A stretch of DNA of 37,897 bases, from contig JAQXUH010000049.1 in assembly GCA_029219885.1 (NCBI GenBank), forward strand, positions 1-37,897, read 5' to 3'. Below are positions 16,500-27,490 of the stretch, in pieces. This stretch comes from Eubacteriales bacterium. GTDB lineage: Bacteria > Bacillota > Clostridia > Oscillospirales > Acutalibacteraceae. The notes beneath the pieces are model-generated. The model did no database searches. It saw nothing but the letters and a program-made list of their open reading frames with translations, and was not told the DNA's origin. The first letter of the stretch is position 1. Each line of letters opens with the position of its first letter. The position numbers and the translations under genes were made by a program.

Positions 16500-16634
16500 C
16501 TCCCCTGTGTAAGGGGAGGTGGGTTGCCGTCAGGCAACTCGGAGGGGTTGATAGCCGTTAATTTCAGCATTTTTATTGCAACAACAATCAATCCCTCAGT
16601 CACTTCGTGACAGCTCCCTTTACACAAGGGAGCC
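16500..16634. repeat. Miniature inverted-repeat element, copy 2
   Basis: A 135-bp relative of the element at 14452, with the same hairpin ends. Its internal stems are GTTGCC-GTCA-GGCAAC and GTCAC-TTC-GTGAC, unlike copy 1 in sequence. It fills about half of the 311-bp gap between gyrA and the LCP gene. The rest of the gap is AT-rich with no visible gene; the promoter of the LCP gene should lie here but none is clear. Confidence 0.75.
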
Positions 16635-16755
16635 TAATACATTCTTTGTCAAAATATGCGTTATTATATATCAACCCATAGAAAAATGCTATAAATAAAA
16701 TGTAAAATCGAGTAAAATTGTGCGTTAATAGAATAATTTAGTATTAATTGTCTAA

Positions 16756-19266
16756 TTATTCCTCTGCATTTTCCTCTGTATTTTCTTCAATAGTGTCTTC
16801 TACTGCGTCGGTTTCAAGGCTTTCTTCTTCCTCAAATTTATCTACAACAGAGAGAGTTGCAACCTTTTCGCCCTCGTTGACACGCATTACCTTAACGCCC
16901 TTTGCCGTTCTGTTGAACAGTGAAATCTGGTCGGCAGGAGTACGGATAATAATGCCGTCGGAAGAAATCATAATTACGTCATTTTCCTCGCAGACAGGAG
17001 CAATCATAGCAACCTTGCCGAATTTAGCAGTAGGATAGTTGATAAGACCTTTACCTGCACGGGACTGAATACGATAGTCGGAGAAGTTACTTCTTCTGCC
17101 GTAGCCTGTTTCGGAAACGGTGAGAAGTGTATATCCCTCACGCTCAACGGCAAAGCCCACAACGTAGTCGCCCTCTGCAAGAGTAATTGCCTTAACACCT
17201 CTTGCCGTTCTGCCGATAAGACGAGCGTCGTCCTCTTTGAAGCAGATACTCATACCGTCGTGAGTAGCAACAATAAGATTTCTTTCGCCGTCGGTAATAT
17301 CAACCCAAGAAAGCTCGTCGCCCTCGTCAAGATTGATAGCGATAATACCGCTCTTTCTGATATGCTCGTACTGGTCAAGGGCAGTTCTCTTGATGATACC
17401 ATTTCGTGTAACCATACAGAGATATGTTCTGCTTTCTTCCTTTGGCACCTGTACCATAGCGGTAATCTGCTCGCCGTTTTCAAGGGGGAGAATATTAACA
17501 ACGTTCATTCCCTTACCGGTACGTGATGATTCAGGAATTTCGTAGCCTTTCATCTTGAATACCTTACCCTTGTTGGTAAAGAGCAGGATGAAATCGTGAG
17601 TTGAGCAGGCAAACATAGTTTTTGCCACGTCCTCTTCACGTCGGCTCATACCTGAAATACCACGGCCGCCTCTGTTCTGTGCCTTGTATGTATCAACAGT
17701 CTGGCGTTTCATATATCCCTTTTCGGTGAGAGTGAGAATACACTCCTCAACAGGAATAAGGTCCTCGTCCTCAACGTCACCGCTGAAGCCTGAAATTTCT
17801 GTTCTTCTCGGGTCGCCGAATTTTTCGCCGATAGCTCTTGCCTCAGTTTTAACGATTTCGTTGATTCTTTCCTCGTGAGCGAGAATGTCAAGATAGTCCT
17901 TAATTTTTTCGTGGAGCTCGTTTAACTCGTTCATTATTTTTTCAATTTCAAGACCTGCCAACTGACCGAGACGATAAGCCACAATTGCACTTGCCTGTGG
18001 GTCGTCAAAGCCGAACTTGTCCATAATAGCCTGTTTAGCCTCAGCCTGTCCGCCTTTGCAGGCACGGATAGTAGCGATAACCTCATCTACAATGTCAATT
18101 GCCTTTGCAAGTCCCTCTAAAATATGAGCTCTTTCCTGTGCTTTTTTAAGGTCAAATTTAGTTCTTCTTGTAACGATTTCCTTTTGGAAAGCGATATATT
18201 TTTCAAGAATTTCTTTAAGTGTGAGAATTTTCGGCACGCCGTCGTCAAGAGCAAGCAATATTGCACCGAAAGTAACCTGCATATCGGTCATTTTGTAAAG
18301 ATTGTTGAGAACAACCTGTGCGTTGGCGTCTCTCTTAACAGTAACCTCAATGTGCATACCGCGTCTGTCGGAATAGTCCTGAACATCGGCAACGCCCTCA
18401 AGACGCTTTTCCTTAACCAAATCTGCAATACGTGTAATAAGTCTTGCTTTGTTTACTCCGTAAGGAATTTCGGAAATAACGATTTTATAGCGGTCGCCTT
18501 TAGTTTCAACGATTTCCGCTTTGGCACGAACGTAAATTTTACCTCTGCCGGTAGCGTACGCCTCTTTAATTCCCTTGGCACCCATAATGATACCGCCTGT
18601 TGGGAAGTCAGGACCCTTGATATGCTCCATAAGGTCCTCAAGAGTTGCGTCGGGATTGTCAATAAGACAGCACATACCCTCAATAACTTCGTTCATATTA
18701 TGAGGCGGAATGTTTGTTGCCATACCTACGGCAATACCTGATGAGCCGTTTACAAGAAGATTAGGAAATCTTGCAGGTAAAACAGTAGGCTCCTTGCTTG
18801 TATCGTCAAAGTTAGGTGCAAAATCTACAGTATCTTTCTTGATATCCTCAAGCATTTTCATACTGATTTTGCTCATTCTCGACTCTGTGTAACGGTATGC
18901 AGCAGGCGGGTCGCCGTCGATTGAACCGAAGTTGCCGTGACCGTCAACAAGAGGATGTCTCATTGAAAATGACTGTGCAAGCCTTACCATTGCGTCATAA
19001 ACGGAAGCGTCGCCGTGAGGATGATAGTGACCAAGCACTTCACCGACAGTAGTGGCACACTTACGGTATGGGTTTGTTGGGTAAAGATTGTTGTCATACA
19101 TTGCGTAGAGAATTCTCCTGTGAACAGGCTTTAAGCCGTCACGGACATCAGGTAACGCACGTGAAACGATAACGCTCATTGAATAGTCAAGGAACGCCTT
19201 TCTAATCTCGTCGCTGATTTCTACATCAACAATTTTTTGATTGTCATAACGAATTTCTTCGTTCAT
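16756..19266 (-). CDS. gyrA: DNA gyrase subunit A
   Basis: The 836-residue breakage-reunion subunit has the family opening [19 protein letters not shown]-like segment (here [20 protein letters not shown]) and [20 protein letters not shown]. The catalytic Tyr is in [10 protein letters not shown]. The GyrA box reads QNRGGRG, in the C-terminal beta-pinwheel that wraps DNA. The last 25 residues are mostly Glu. It follows gyrB after a 472-bp repeat-filled gap, which is unusually long for this operon. Confidence 0.98.
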   Translation of the reverse strand: MNEEIRYDNQKIVDVEISDEIRKAFLDYSMSVIVSRALPDVRDGLKPVHRRILYAMYDNNLYPTNPYRKCATTVGEVLGHYHPHGDASVYDAMVRLAQSFSMRHPLVDGHGNFGSIDGDPPAAYRYTESRMSKISMKMLEDIKKDTVDFAPNFDDTSKEPTVLPARFPNLLVNGSSGIAVGMATNIPPHNMNEVIEGMCCLIDNPDATLEDLMEHIKGPDFPTGGIIMGAKGIKEAYATGRGKIYVRAKAEIVETKGDRYKIVISEIPYGVNKARLITRIADLVKEKRLEGVADVQDYSDRRGMHIEVTVKRDANAQVVLNNLYKMTDMQVTFGAILLALDDGVPKILTLKEILEKYIAFQKEIVTRRTKFDLKKAQERAHILEGLAKAIDIVDEVIATIRACKGGQAEAKQAIMDKFGFDDPQASAIVAYRLGQLAGLEIEKIMNELNELHEKIKDYLDILAHEERINEIVKTEARAIGEKFGDPRRTEISGFSGDVEDEDLIPVEECILTLTEKGYMKRQTVDTYKAQNRGGRGISGMSRREEDVAKTMFACSTHDFILLFTNKGKVFKMKGYEIPESSRTGKGMNVVNILPLENGEQITAMVQVPKEESRTYLCMVTRNGIIKRTALDQYEHIRKSGIIAINLDEGDELSWVDITDGERNLIVATHDGMSICFKEDDARLIGRTARGVKAITLAEGDYVVGFAVEREGYTLLTVSETGYGRRSNFSDYRIQSRAGKGLINYPTAKFGKVAMIAPVCEENDVIMISSDGIIIRTPADQISLFNRTAKGVKVMRVNEGEKVATLSVVDKFEEEESLETDAVEDTIEENTEENAEE

Positions 19267-19345
19267 ATTTGTCTCTCCTTCTAAGGCTGATATTATTCAG
19301 CAGGGATGTTGCTTGTGTTATATATGATGATATTTTTTAAATTTT

Positions 19346-19373
19346 TGTAGGGGATGGCGTCCTCGACATCCCG
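19346..19373 (+). repeat. Palindromic repeat, AT-type stem
   Basis: Complete copy with stem GGGATG/CATCCC, 80 bp upstream of the gyrA start. Confidence 0.85.
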
Positions 19374-19401
19374 TTAATAAAAAGTATTGTTGAATAACTC
19401 A

Positions 19402-19430
19402 CGGGTCGTCGAGGACGCCGACCCCTACAA
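19402..19430 (-). repeat. Palindromic repeat, TC-type stem
   Basis: Same loop and flanks as the other copies, but the stem reads GGGTCG/CGACCC: two positions changed on each arm with pairing kept. It lies in inverted orientation 28 bp from the AT-type copy. Confidence 0.85.
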
Positions 19431-19547
19431 TATATCAATTACACATTGAAAACTTTTTTTAGATATCCAAATTCTGTACGAATTTAGCTTACGCAGTTGC
19501 TCCGGTGCAAATGAGTTTAATGATTTTACGACCATCCACTTGCTACG

Positions 19548-19568
19548 AAAAGGTCCACCGGACCTTTT
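19548..19568. repeat. Covarying 9-bp hairpin, second copy
   Basis: AAAAGGTCC-ACC-GGACCTTTT, a perfect 9-bp stem with the same loop and the same TGCTACG / CTCCCAAA flanks as 6294-6314. The stems differ at three base pairs, all compensated. Confidence 0.75.
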
Positions 19569-19593
19569 CTCCCAAAACCGGATAAAGCGGTTA

Positions 19594-19706
19594 CCGCAGG
19601 GCGGTTCCCAAAATTTGCTACCTGCTCGTATCGCAGGCAAATTTTGACCGCTACTAAGTTCTTTTTGCTCCCTTTATCTTCCACTGGAAGCGGTCGCAAA
19701 CGAACC
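19594..19706 (-). repeat. 113-bp repeat module, copy B
   Basis: Inverted relative to copies A and C; it aligns over 113 bp with no gap and only a few substitutions. The palindromic half-repeat that precedes the module in A and C is missing here, so the module is an independent unit. Confidence 0.8.
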
Positions 19707-19738
19707 CACGTGTTGAGCCAATCTTATAGATTATTTGT

Positions 19739-21697
<1,959 letters not shown>

Positions 21698-21767
21698 TTA
21701 TTTCTTTCTCCTTTATTTTTCATAAAGTTGTAAGATGATTGATTGTTGTTTAATAAATAATTATCAG

Positions 21768-21796
21768 CGGGATGTCGAGGACGCCATCCCCTACAA
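21768..21796 (-). repeat. Palindromic repeat, AT-type stem
   Basis: Complete copy in the 123-bp remB-gyrB gap. Confidence 0.85.
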
Positions 21797-21820
21797 AATA
21801 TCAACTGCTTGTTGAATAGC

Positions 21821-22057
21821 TCATCTGCACCTTTTAAGCACAGTTGCGGTATTGAGAGGGCAGATATAGACCTTATTATCTGTAGTGACGATAAAAGATT
21901 TTGGCAAATCAAAATTCACATAAACTGTCCGTTTCTCTTTTTCCGCCTTATTAAGATAATCTCGTGTAGCCTTATTGACAGTAGAGGTGTCCATATCAAA
22001 AACGCCTAAAATATCTTTAGTATTGACGACAGTATCGCCGCCTAAATGAATATACAC
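21821..22057 (-). CDS. remB: RemB-like regulator (DUF370)
   Basis: The 78-residue protein MYIHLGGDTVVNTKDILGVF... contains KSFIVTTDNKVYICPLNTATVLKR, the DUF370 pattern of Bacillus YaaB/RemB. It occupies the same slot between recF and gyrB. RemB is a small DNA-binding-type regulator linked to extracellular matrix genes in B. subtilis; its role here is unknown. It begins one base after the recF stop. Confidence 0.87.
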   Translation of the reverse strand: MYIHLGGDTVVNTKDILGVFDMDTSTVNKATRDYLNKAEKEKRTVYVNFDLPKSFIVTTDNKVYICPLNTATVLKRCR

Positions 22058-22058
22058 C

Positions 22059-23147
22059 CTAAATCAAACCTCCTGACTGCATATGAAAGGTTTTGCCTTT
22101 TTTTAGTCTGAGGATAGTATTTGCGTCACAGCAGGTAATAAAAACCTGCCAATCTTTAATATGATTTAAAATGTAGTCCTGCCGTGATTCGTCAAGCTCA
22201 CTCATAACATCATCAAGAAGTGCCAATGGCTCCTCGCCTGTCATTTCTTTAAGCAGGCTCGCCTCGGCAAGCTTAAGTGCCAGAACGCAGGAACGCTGCT
22301 GACCTTGAGAGCCAAAGCTCCTTGCACTATTGCCATTAATAAGAATTTCCAAATCGTCACGATGAGGACCGACAGTTGTAATTCTGTTTATCAAATCGTT
22401 ATTTCTGTTTCTTTCCAAAGCAAAAATAAGCTGTTTTTCTATATCCTCCAAAGAAAGCTTTTCATATTCAAAGGTGCCCTTTAAGCGTAAATCAATCTGC
22501 TCTCTGCCTTTGGAAAGACCGCTGAAAATATCCTGTGCGTACGGCAGCAGAGCGTCAATATATTTTTTACGCTGGAAGATAATTTTTGCACCGCTGACGG
22601 CTAAATTTTTGTCCCAAATGTAGAGCATATCTGCAAGAGACGAATTTTTTGCCGTATCTTTAAGCAGCATATTACGCTGAACAAGACAGCGGTTATATTC
22701 TTTGAGCACATTCCTGTAGCCTGACTTCAGCTGACAAAGAGCCGAGTCAACAAAACGCCGTCTTTCTGCAGGACCGTCTTTGACAAGTGAAAGGTGAACA
22801 GGGGAAAAAATAACTGCTTTTAGCTCGTCGCCTAACATTGACGCAGACTTCTTTTTAATTCCGTTGAGAGTTGCCTGGCGTCTGCCTTTAATCAAAAGCT
22901 CGGCAGTCTGCTGTCTTTCGTTATTTTCAAAATCAATTTTAAGCCGTGAAAATTCGCAGCCAAACCTTACAAGCTCCTTATCCTTAACGCCACGAAAGCT
23001 TTTTGCTCCCGTAAAAAGATAAACGGCCTCGATTAAATTTGTTTTGCCCTGTGCATTTTCGCCGTAAATTATATTTACATTATCAAAATCAAGTGACAGC
23101 TTTTCTATATTTCTGAAATTTTCAATTTGGGCAGAATTAATTTTCAT
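22059..23147 (-). CDS. recF: DNA replication and repair protein RecF
   Basis: The 362-residue SMC-like ATPase has Walker A IIYGENAQGKTNLIEAVYLF and the signature SFGSQGQQRSCVLALKLAE. Walker B and the D-loop read ALLDDVMSELDESRQDYIL. RecF loads RecA at gaps with RecO and RecR. It overlaps the S4 gene by 11 bases and precedes remB. Confidence 0.97.
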   Translation of the reverse strand: MKINSAQIENFRNIEKLSLDFDNVNIIYGENAQGKTNLIEAVYLFTGAKSFRGVKDKELVRFGCEFSRLKIDFENNERQQTAELLIKGRRQATLNGIKKKSASMLGDELKAVIFSPVHLSLVKDGPAERRRFVDSALCQLKSGYRNVLKEYNRCLVQRNMLLKDTAKNSSLADMLYIWDKNLAVSGAKIIFQRKKYIDALLPYAQDIFSGLSKGREQIDLRLKGTFEYEKLSLEDIEKQLIFALERNRNNDLINRITTVGPHRDDLEILINGNSARSFGSQGQQRSCVLALKLAEASLLKEMTGEEPLALLDDVMSELDESRQDYILNHIKDWQVFITCCDANTILRLKKGKTFHMQSGGLI

Positions 23148-23385
23148 TTTCTATTTTGTAATCTATTGAAAAAATTGAAACAGTATCGCCGGCGTGAAGC
23201 TTTTTACCTCTTGAGGTACATACCTCGCCGTTAACTTTAGTGATTCCGTCCTGAATAAATATTTTAGCCTGACCGCCTGTTTCGGCAATTCCTTTGAATT
23301 TAAGAAAAGCGTCAAGCCTGATAAAATCGGTGGAAATCTTAACTGTTTCACTTTGTCTTTTTGCCGCTGTTACCTTAATTTTCAT
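23137..23385 (-). CDS. yaaA: S4-domain RNA-binding protein, YaaA type
   Basis: The 82-residue protein has an S4 RNA-binding core: FIRLDAFLKFKGIAETGGQA, then FIQDGITKVNGEVCTSRGKKL and HAGDTV. It is the small protein encoded between dnaN and recF in most Firmicutes and overlaps both genes by 11 bases. Its cellular target is not established. Confidence 0.92.
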   Translation of the reverse strand: MKIKVTAAKRQSETVKISTDFIRLDAFLKFKGIAETGGQAKIFIQDGITKVNGEVCTSRGKKLHAGDTVSIFSIDYKIENEN

Positions 23386-24487
23386 TCTTTAACCTCATTG
23401 GAAGAACTAAGAATAAAAAGCTGTCGTCGTTGATAGGCATAACCTTAGTAGGACTTACAGGACCGTTAAGCTCAATTCTTACCTGGTCTGTATCGGCAGC
23501 GTGAAGTGCGTCAAGTACAAACTTTGAATTAAAGCCGATTTCAACTCTGTTACCGCTGACATTTGCGTGAGTGTAGTCTACTACTCGTCCTAAGCTTGAA
23601 ACTGTTGAAACTCTCATTTCGTCAGCGTCAAAAAGGCACCTGATAGGATTTTTCTTGTCATTTTCAATAACAGGAAGTGTTCTTTCAATGCATTTGATAG
23701 CGTCATCTGTGTTAATTAAAACAGTAGTTGAGCAGGTTTTCGGAACAGCTGCCTTGTAATCGAGAAAATCGCCGTCAAGAAGTCGGCTGATAATACTGTA
23801 ATTTTCAATATCAAAAACAATATGTCTTTTGCCGACGCTGATTGAAATATTCTTTTCTGTATCAGTATCAAAGAATTTAATAAGCTCTCTGATAGTTTTT
23901 TTCGGCACGATAAAGCTGATATCCTCGCCGTCATATTTAACAGTTTCAGTCCTGATAGCAAGACGATAGCCATCTACACCGATAAGCCTTAACTGATTTA
24001 AAGTAAGCTCAAATTTAAGTCCTGTGTGAACAGGCTTTGATGATTCATTATCAGCAACAGCAAAAAGTGTCTGGCTGACCATTCCCTGAAGAACAGACTG
24101 ATTTAAAAACAGCGGATAACCGCCTGAAACAGACGGAAGCTCCGGATAGTCCTCTGCGTCAATACCTGTAATGCTGTACTGTGACGCACCGCTGATAATA
24201 GAAACAGAAGTACCGCTGATATCAAAGGTTACCTTGCCGTCAGGAAGCTTTCTGATAATATCGCTGATAACCTTAGCATTAATTACAATTGCTCCCGGCT
24301 CAACAACGCTTGCCTGCAAAGTAGTGTTGATACCTACTTCAAAATCATAGCCTGTCAGACTCAGCGTATCTGAACCGCATTCCATAAGTACACCCTCAAT
24401 GGTAGGAATAGTAACCTTAGCACTGACTGCTCTTGTAACATTTGAGAGAGCGTCGCTTAACTGTTTGGTATTACAGGAAAATTTCAT
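23375..24487 (-). CDS. dnaN: DNA polymerase III sliding clamp (beta subunit)
   Basis: The 370-residue clamp opens MKFSCNTKQLSDALSNVTRA, has VDGYRLAIRTE in the second domain, and ends DDSFLFLVLPMRLKNEN, the usual PMRL-type C-terminus. The start is set at 24487 rather than 24520 because GGAGG lies nine bases upstream and homologues start MKF. It follows dnaA after the putative unwinding region. Confidence 0.97.
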   Translation of the reverse strand: MKFSCNTKQLSDALSNVTRAVSAKVTIPTIEGVLMECGSDTLSLTGYDFEVGINTTLQASVVEPGAIVINAKVISDIIRKLPDGKVTFDISGTSVSIISGASQYSITGIDAEDYPELPSVSGGYPLFLNQSVLQGMVSQTLFAVADNESSKPVHTGLKFELTLNQLRLIGVDGYRLAIRTETVKYDGEDISFIVPKKTIRELIKFFDTDTEKNISISVGKRHIVFDIENYSIISRLLDGDFLDYKAAVPKTCSTTVLINTDDAIKCIERTLPVIENDKKNPIRCLFDADEMRVSTVSSLGRVVDYTHANVSGNRVEIGFNSKFVLDALHAADTDQVRIELNGPVSPTKVMPINDDSFLFLVLPMRLKNEN

Positions 24488-24520
24488 TTTTTCATTCCTC
24501 CGTCTATCAAATATAATCAA

Positions 24521-24707
24521 CTTTTAGTAGTATTATTATAGGCTGTGGAAATTGCGGAAATCGTAAATTTTCGTTTATTCATCGGCAATTTGACAGTCAA
24601 GTTTTAAAAAATGAATTGTTTAAAAATTGTTTAGATTGTTAAAAAATATTTTTTTCAACAATGAATGTGGAAAATTTCTTGTGGAAAATGAAAAAAGCTG
24701 CGGAAAA
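24521..24707 (-). other. Candidate oriC unwinding region between dnaA and dnaN
   Basis: Five DnaA-box-like nonamers lie in one orientation (written on the plus strand): TGTGGAAAT 24544-24552, TGCGGAAAT 24553-24561, TGTGGAAAA 24666-24674, TGTGGAAAA 24680-24688 and TGCGGAAAA 24699-24707. Between them is about 100 bp of AT-rich DNA with T- and A-runs. Next to the first box come GGC and then TAG-TAG-TAT-TAT-TAT (24525-24539). In the dnaA-to-dnaN direction the order is box, GC cluster, trinucleotide repeat, as in the B. subtilis unwinding element with DnaA-trios. All boxes deviate from TGTGGATAA. Confidence 0.6.
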
Positions 24708-26063
24708 TTACTGACTGCTTTTTATGTTAGAAATGATGTCATTAACCTGCCTTGCAAGCTTTGAATTTTTTTCAATCTCATCCTCAATCTGGTTGATGTT
24801 ATACATAACAGTTGAGTGGTGCTTGTGAAATTCCTCGCCGATATCCTCATAGCTCATAGAGGTTACCTTGCGGACAATGTAGAAAGTCATTTTCCTTGCG
24901 TGGGAGATATTAGCCTTTTGCACCTTGCCGTAAATATCCTCGGCAGAAACTCCCGTTGTTCTGCTGACCTCGTCAACAATGTTCTGAATTGTAACAGGCA
25001 GCGGCTGAGTATCCTCCATAATAACCTTAACTACGCTTTGAGCCAAAGCAATTGTAGGTGTCTGACCGCTGATATCGCAAAGAGCGTAAAGCTTTTTAGT
25101 AACGCCCTCAAGCTGACGGATGTTAGATTTAATTTTATCCGCAATATAGCTGACGATAGGGTCCGGAATATCAAAGTTGAGAAGAGTTGCCTTTCTCTTG
25201 ATAATAGCACATCTTGTTTCGTACTCAGGCGGCTGAATGTCTGCAAGAAGACCGTCCTCAAATCTTGATTTAAGCCTGTCGGTCAAGGACTGAATATCCT
25301 TCGGCGGTCTGTCGGAAGTGAGAACAACCTGCTTACCGCTGTAAACAAGAGTGTCAAAGGTGTGGAAAAATTCCTCTTCAGTTGCGTCCTTACCTGCGAT
25401 AAACTGAATATCATCAATGAGAAGAACGTCAATCTCGTTCCTGAATTTAGCGTGAAATTCGTCGGTGGTTTTATTCTGCAACGCCTGAACAAACTCGTTT
25501 GCAAACTGCTCCGCACGAATGTACATAATGTTCATATCAGGAAAATTCTTGTGTACCTCGTGGCAGATTGCGTTAAGTATATGTGTTTTACCGAGACCTG
25601 AATTACCATAGATAAAAAGCGGGTTATAGTTTCTGAAATCTGAGCCGTTTGAAAGATTGGAGCCCGGGTCCGACGCTACTGCCTTTGCAGCGGCGTAAAC
25701 AAATTTGTTACTTGGACCTACTATGAAATTTTCAAAAGTAAACTGCTCGTTTTTATAATCTTCAAGGTGCTTCTGGTCCTGATAAGAAATGTTATATTTA
25801 GGATTTTCCTTTTCCTCATCCTTGCAGATGAAATTAACATTTACCTTAAAGCCCATAATATTTTCAAAGGCTTCCTCAAGAAGTGACTGATATTGAGGAA
25901 CTACAACCTCCATATACATCGGGCGTGGAAAGCACAGCGTAACGGTATTAACCTCAAAGCTCTTAAACTCAATAATTTTTATCCACAGGTTATATGCCGT
26001 CTCGGTAACTCTCTCTTTACAGTAGGCTAAAACCGCCTCCCATATGTCGTTAAAAGAGTCCAT
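24708..26063 (-). CDS. dnaA: Chromosomal replication initiator DnaA
   Basis: The 451-residue initiator has domain I (SFNDIWEAVLAYCKERV), a short linker, and AAA+ domain III with FIYGNSGLGKTHILNA (Walker A) and DVLLIDDIQFIAGKDATEEE (Walker B). The DNA-binding domain IV carries the DnaA signature EFHKHHSTVMYNINQIE. AAGGAGG precedes ATG by five bases. It heads the leftward dnaA-to-gyrA operon. The last box-like site of the oriC candidate abuts its stop codon. Confidence 0.98.
   Translation of the reverse strand: MDSFNDIWEAVLAYCKERVTETAYNLWIKIIEFKSFEVNTVTLCFPRPMYMEVVVPQYQSLLEEAFENIMGFKVNVNFICKDEEKENPKYNISYQDQKHLEDYKNEQFTFENFIVGPSNKFVYAAAKAVASDPGSNLSNGSDFRNYNPLFIYGNSGLGKTHILNAICHEVHKNFPDMNIMYIRAEQFANEFVQALQNKTTDEFHAKFRNEIDVLLIDDIQFIAGKDATEEEFFHTFDTLVYSGKQVVLTSDRPPKDIQSLTDRLKSRFEDGLLADIQPPEYETRCAIIKRKATLLNFDIPDPIVSYIADKIKSNIRQLEGVTKKLYALCDISGQTPTIALAQSVVKVIMEDTQPLPVTIQNIVDEVSRTTGVSAEDIYGKVQKANISHARKMTFYIVRKVTSMSYEDIGEEFHKHHSTVMYNINQIEDEIEKNSKLARQVNDIISNIKSSQ
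25979..25987 (+). promoter_or_regulatory. Perfect DnaA box inside the dnaA 5' region
   Basis: TTATCCACA, an exact consensus match, about 80 bp inside the dnaA coding start. It may be used for autoregulation or as part of a bipartite origin; as coding sequence it may also be coincidental. Confidence 0.4.
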
Positions 26064-26239
26064 TTAAACCTCCTTGGTTTTCTTTACTTTTTGTGTATAC
26101 TTCTTCACTATTTACATATATGTTTTATTATATCATTAAATATTTATTTAATCAATAGTTATTATATAATTTTATATTAATATATATTATATATAGATAG
26201 TATTATACATAGATATATAGGCGGATAGATGTTTTATTG
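26064..26239 (-). promoter_or_regulatory. dnaA: dnaA promoter in an extremely AT-rich upstream region
   Basis: Minus strand TTGATT (26150-26155), exactly 17 bp, TATAAT (26127-26132), about 65 bp upstream of dnaA. The rest, up to 26239, is almost only A and T with TATATA runs. It has no DnaA box that I can find, so the dnaA-dnaN gap is the better unwinding candidate. Confidence 0.7.
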
Positions 26240-26267
26240 CGGGATGTCGAGGACGCCATCCCCTACA
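26240..26267 (-). repeat. Palindromic repeat, AT-type stem
   Basis: Complete copy 37 bp before the ylbJ start. It is translatable in frame with ylbJ, but a ribosome binding site at the downstream ATG makes that extension unlikely. Confidence 0.85.
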
Positions 26268-26303
26268 AAATTAAAACTACTAACTGCAATAAAGGTGACA
26301 AAA

Positions 26304-27326
26304 ATGAAACGAAAACACAGCGACGCAATATCATTAATACTTTTACTAACGGCGGCGGGAATGCTTATCTGCTTTTCGGCAGAGGCGAAAGAGGGAGCGT
26401 ATAACGGCTATGTGCTGGCACAAAGCACAATAATTCCAAGCCTGACACCGCTTTTAATTATTTTCCTAATAGTAATGAAAACGGGTGCAAAAGACGTTTT
26501 AGCCAAAGCCTTGGGGTTTTTATCGCACTATGTGCTTAATCTGCCTTATGTGGTCTTTCCTGCCGTTTTTTTGGGTATGCTGGGAGGTTATCCCACAGGA
26601 GCAATGCTCACAGGTGAGCTTTCAGAGGGTGGTGACATTGATAAAAAGCAGGCAAGGAGAATGATGCGTTTTAATTTCTGCGGCGGAGCAGGCTTTATTA
26701 TTACCGCTGTAGGTACTGCCACCTTAAACAGCCGGCGTGCAGGTGTTATCCTCTTTCTGTCAAACGTAACGGCGTCAATGCTTTTAGGCTTTATCCTGTC
26801 CTTTACCGAAAAGCGAACAGAGGAAAAATTCTACTCCAACGGCGAACGATTAGGTTTTGCAGACGCTATGTGTCAGTCCGTCACCAGTGCAGTAGGCTCG
26901 GTGCTGAACATTACGGCGTACATAATTTTCTTTTCCGCCTTTTCGGGGATATTCAATATCGGCAAATATCTTATGCCACTTTTGGAAATAACCAACGGCG
27001 TCTGCGGTGAAAACCGCTTTTCTCTGCCACTTGTCAGCGGATATCTTGCTTTCGGCGGTCTGTGTATTCATTTACAGCTTTTGCCCTTTATCAGGCAGGC
27101 GGATATGAAGCTTTGGGACTTTTGCCTTTTCCGTGGGCTGTCGGCAGCTTTGTCCTATGGCGTGTGCAGAGTTCTGCTTTTGATTTTTCCCCTTGAGCAG
27201 GAAGTTTTTAATCAGAGTGCTCAGGCAGTACGGCTTTCAAGCGAAAATGCTCTTTTGTCCTTTCTGCTTATTCTCGGCTGTTTCGTTCTTGTCCTTGATA
27301 CAAGGAGTAAAAAATCGGTGGTGTGA
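26304..27326 (+). CDS. ylbJ: Sporulation-type integral membrane protein, YlbJ/SpoVV family
   Basis: The 340-residue protein is mostly hydrophobic, with about eight membrane segments. It carries the family motif MLGGYPTGAMLTGELSEGGD followed by FNFCGGAGFIITAVGT, and belongs to the nucleoside-recognition (Gate) domain group. In B. subtilis YlbJ (SpoVV) helps move dipicolinic acid across the mother-cell-derived membrane during spore formation. The start is set at 26304 behind AGGTG; the in-frame extension back to 26229 reads through a palindromic repeat. It is the last host-type gene before the phage-like cassette and is divergent from dnaA. Confidence 0.83.
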   Translation: MKRKHSDAISLILLLTAAGMLICFSAEAKEGAYNGYVLAQSTIIPSLTPLLIIFLIVMKTGAKDVLAKALGFLSHYVLNLPYVVFPAVFLGMLGGYPTGAMLTGELSEGGDIDKKQARRMMRFNFCGGAGFIITAVGTATLNSRRAGVILFLSNVTASMLLGFILSFTEKRTEEKFYSNGERLGFADAMCQSVTSAVGSVLNITAYIIFFSAFSGIFNIGKYLMPLLEITNGVCGENRFSLPLVSGYLAFGGLCIHLQLLPFIRQADMKLWDFCLFRGLSAALSYGVCRVLLLIFPLEQEVFNQSAQAVRLSSENALLSFLLILGCFVLVLDTRSKKSVV

Positions 27327-27349
27327 TGAATATTTGAAAATTAAATTCA

Positions 27350-27378
27350 CGGGTCGTCGGGGACGCCGACCCCTACAA
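27350..27378 (-). repeat. Palindromic repeat, TC-type stem
   Basis: Stem GGGTCG/CGACCC with one loop change (GGGG for GAGG). It marks the left border of the phage-like cassette region; a related half-copy marks the right border at 37762. Confidence 0.85.
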
Positions 27379-27420
27379 AATTACAATTAGCAAATGTATA
27401 AAAAATTTTTTATACCCCAA

Positions 27421-27437
27421 AGGTGAATAAATCACCT
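27421..27437. promoter_or_regulatory. 17-bp palindrome upstream of the cassette
   Basis: AGGTGA-ATAAA-TCACCT, a perfect 6-bp inverted repeat in the 239-bp gap before the terminase gene. It could be an operator for the cassette or a hairpin ending ylbJ; there is no U-run to its right. The gap otherwise holds a repeat and the hairpin at 27491. Confidence 0.4.
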
Positions 27438-27490
27438 GAAAAAAATTTATTTTGCTGAAAAAACAATAAAATATAGCCCTTTGACGCTAT

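Larger units (their letters stand above)
19267..19738. other. Repeat-filled gap between gyrB and gyrA
   Basis: The 472-bp gap holds two palindromic repeats (AT-type then TC-type), a covarying hairpin and copy B of the 113-bp repeat module. Apart from these the sequence is AT-rich and without a credible gene. gyrA may depend on read-through from gyrB; no clear promoter was found. Confidence 0.75.

Noticed and set aside
14452-16634. The two hairpin-ended repeats as a CRISPR array or terminators
   Set aside because: Only two copies about 2 kb apart, with no spacers, no cas genes and no U-runs after the outer stems.
18124-18741. 205-codon ORF antisense to gyrA
   Set aside because: Opposite-frame shadow of a well-conserved gene; Cys/Asn/Phe-rich without motifs.
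19425-19640. 71-codon minus-strand ORF in the gyrB-gyrA gap
   Set aside because: It is a translation of repeat B and the flanking hairpin; not conserved as a protein pattern.
24816-25268. 150-codon ORF antisense to dnaA
   Set aside because: Shadow of the dnaA coding strand, with no start signal.
26229-26303. N-terminal extension of YlbJ reading CGMSRTPSPTK
   Set aside because: This is translation of a palindromic repeat; the same peptide appears from another copy near 13.3 kb. A ribosome binding site supports the start at 26304.
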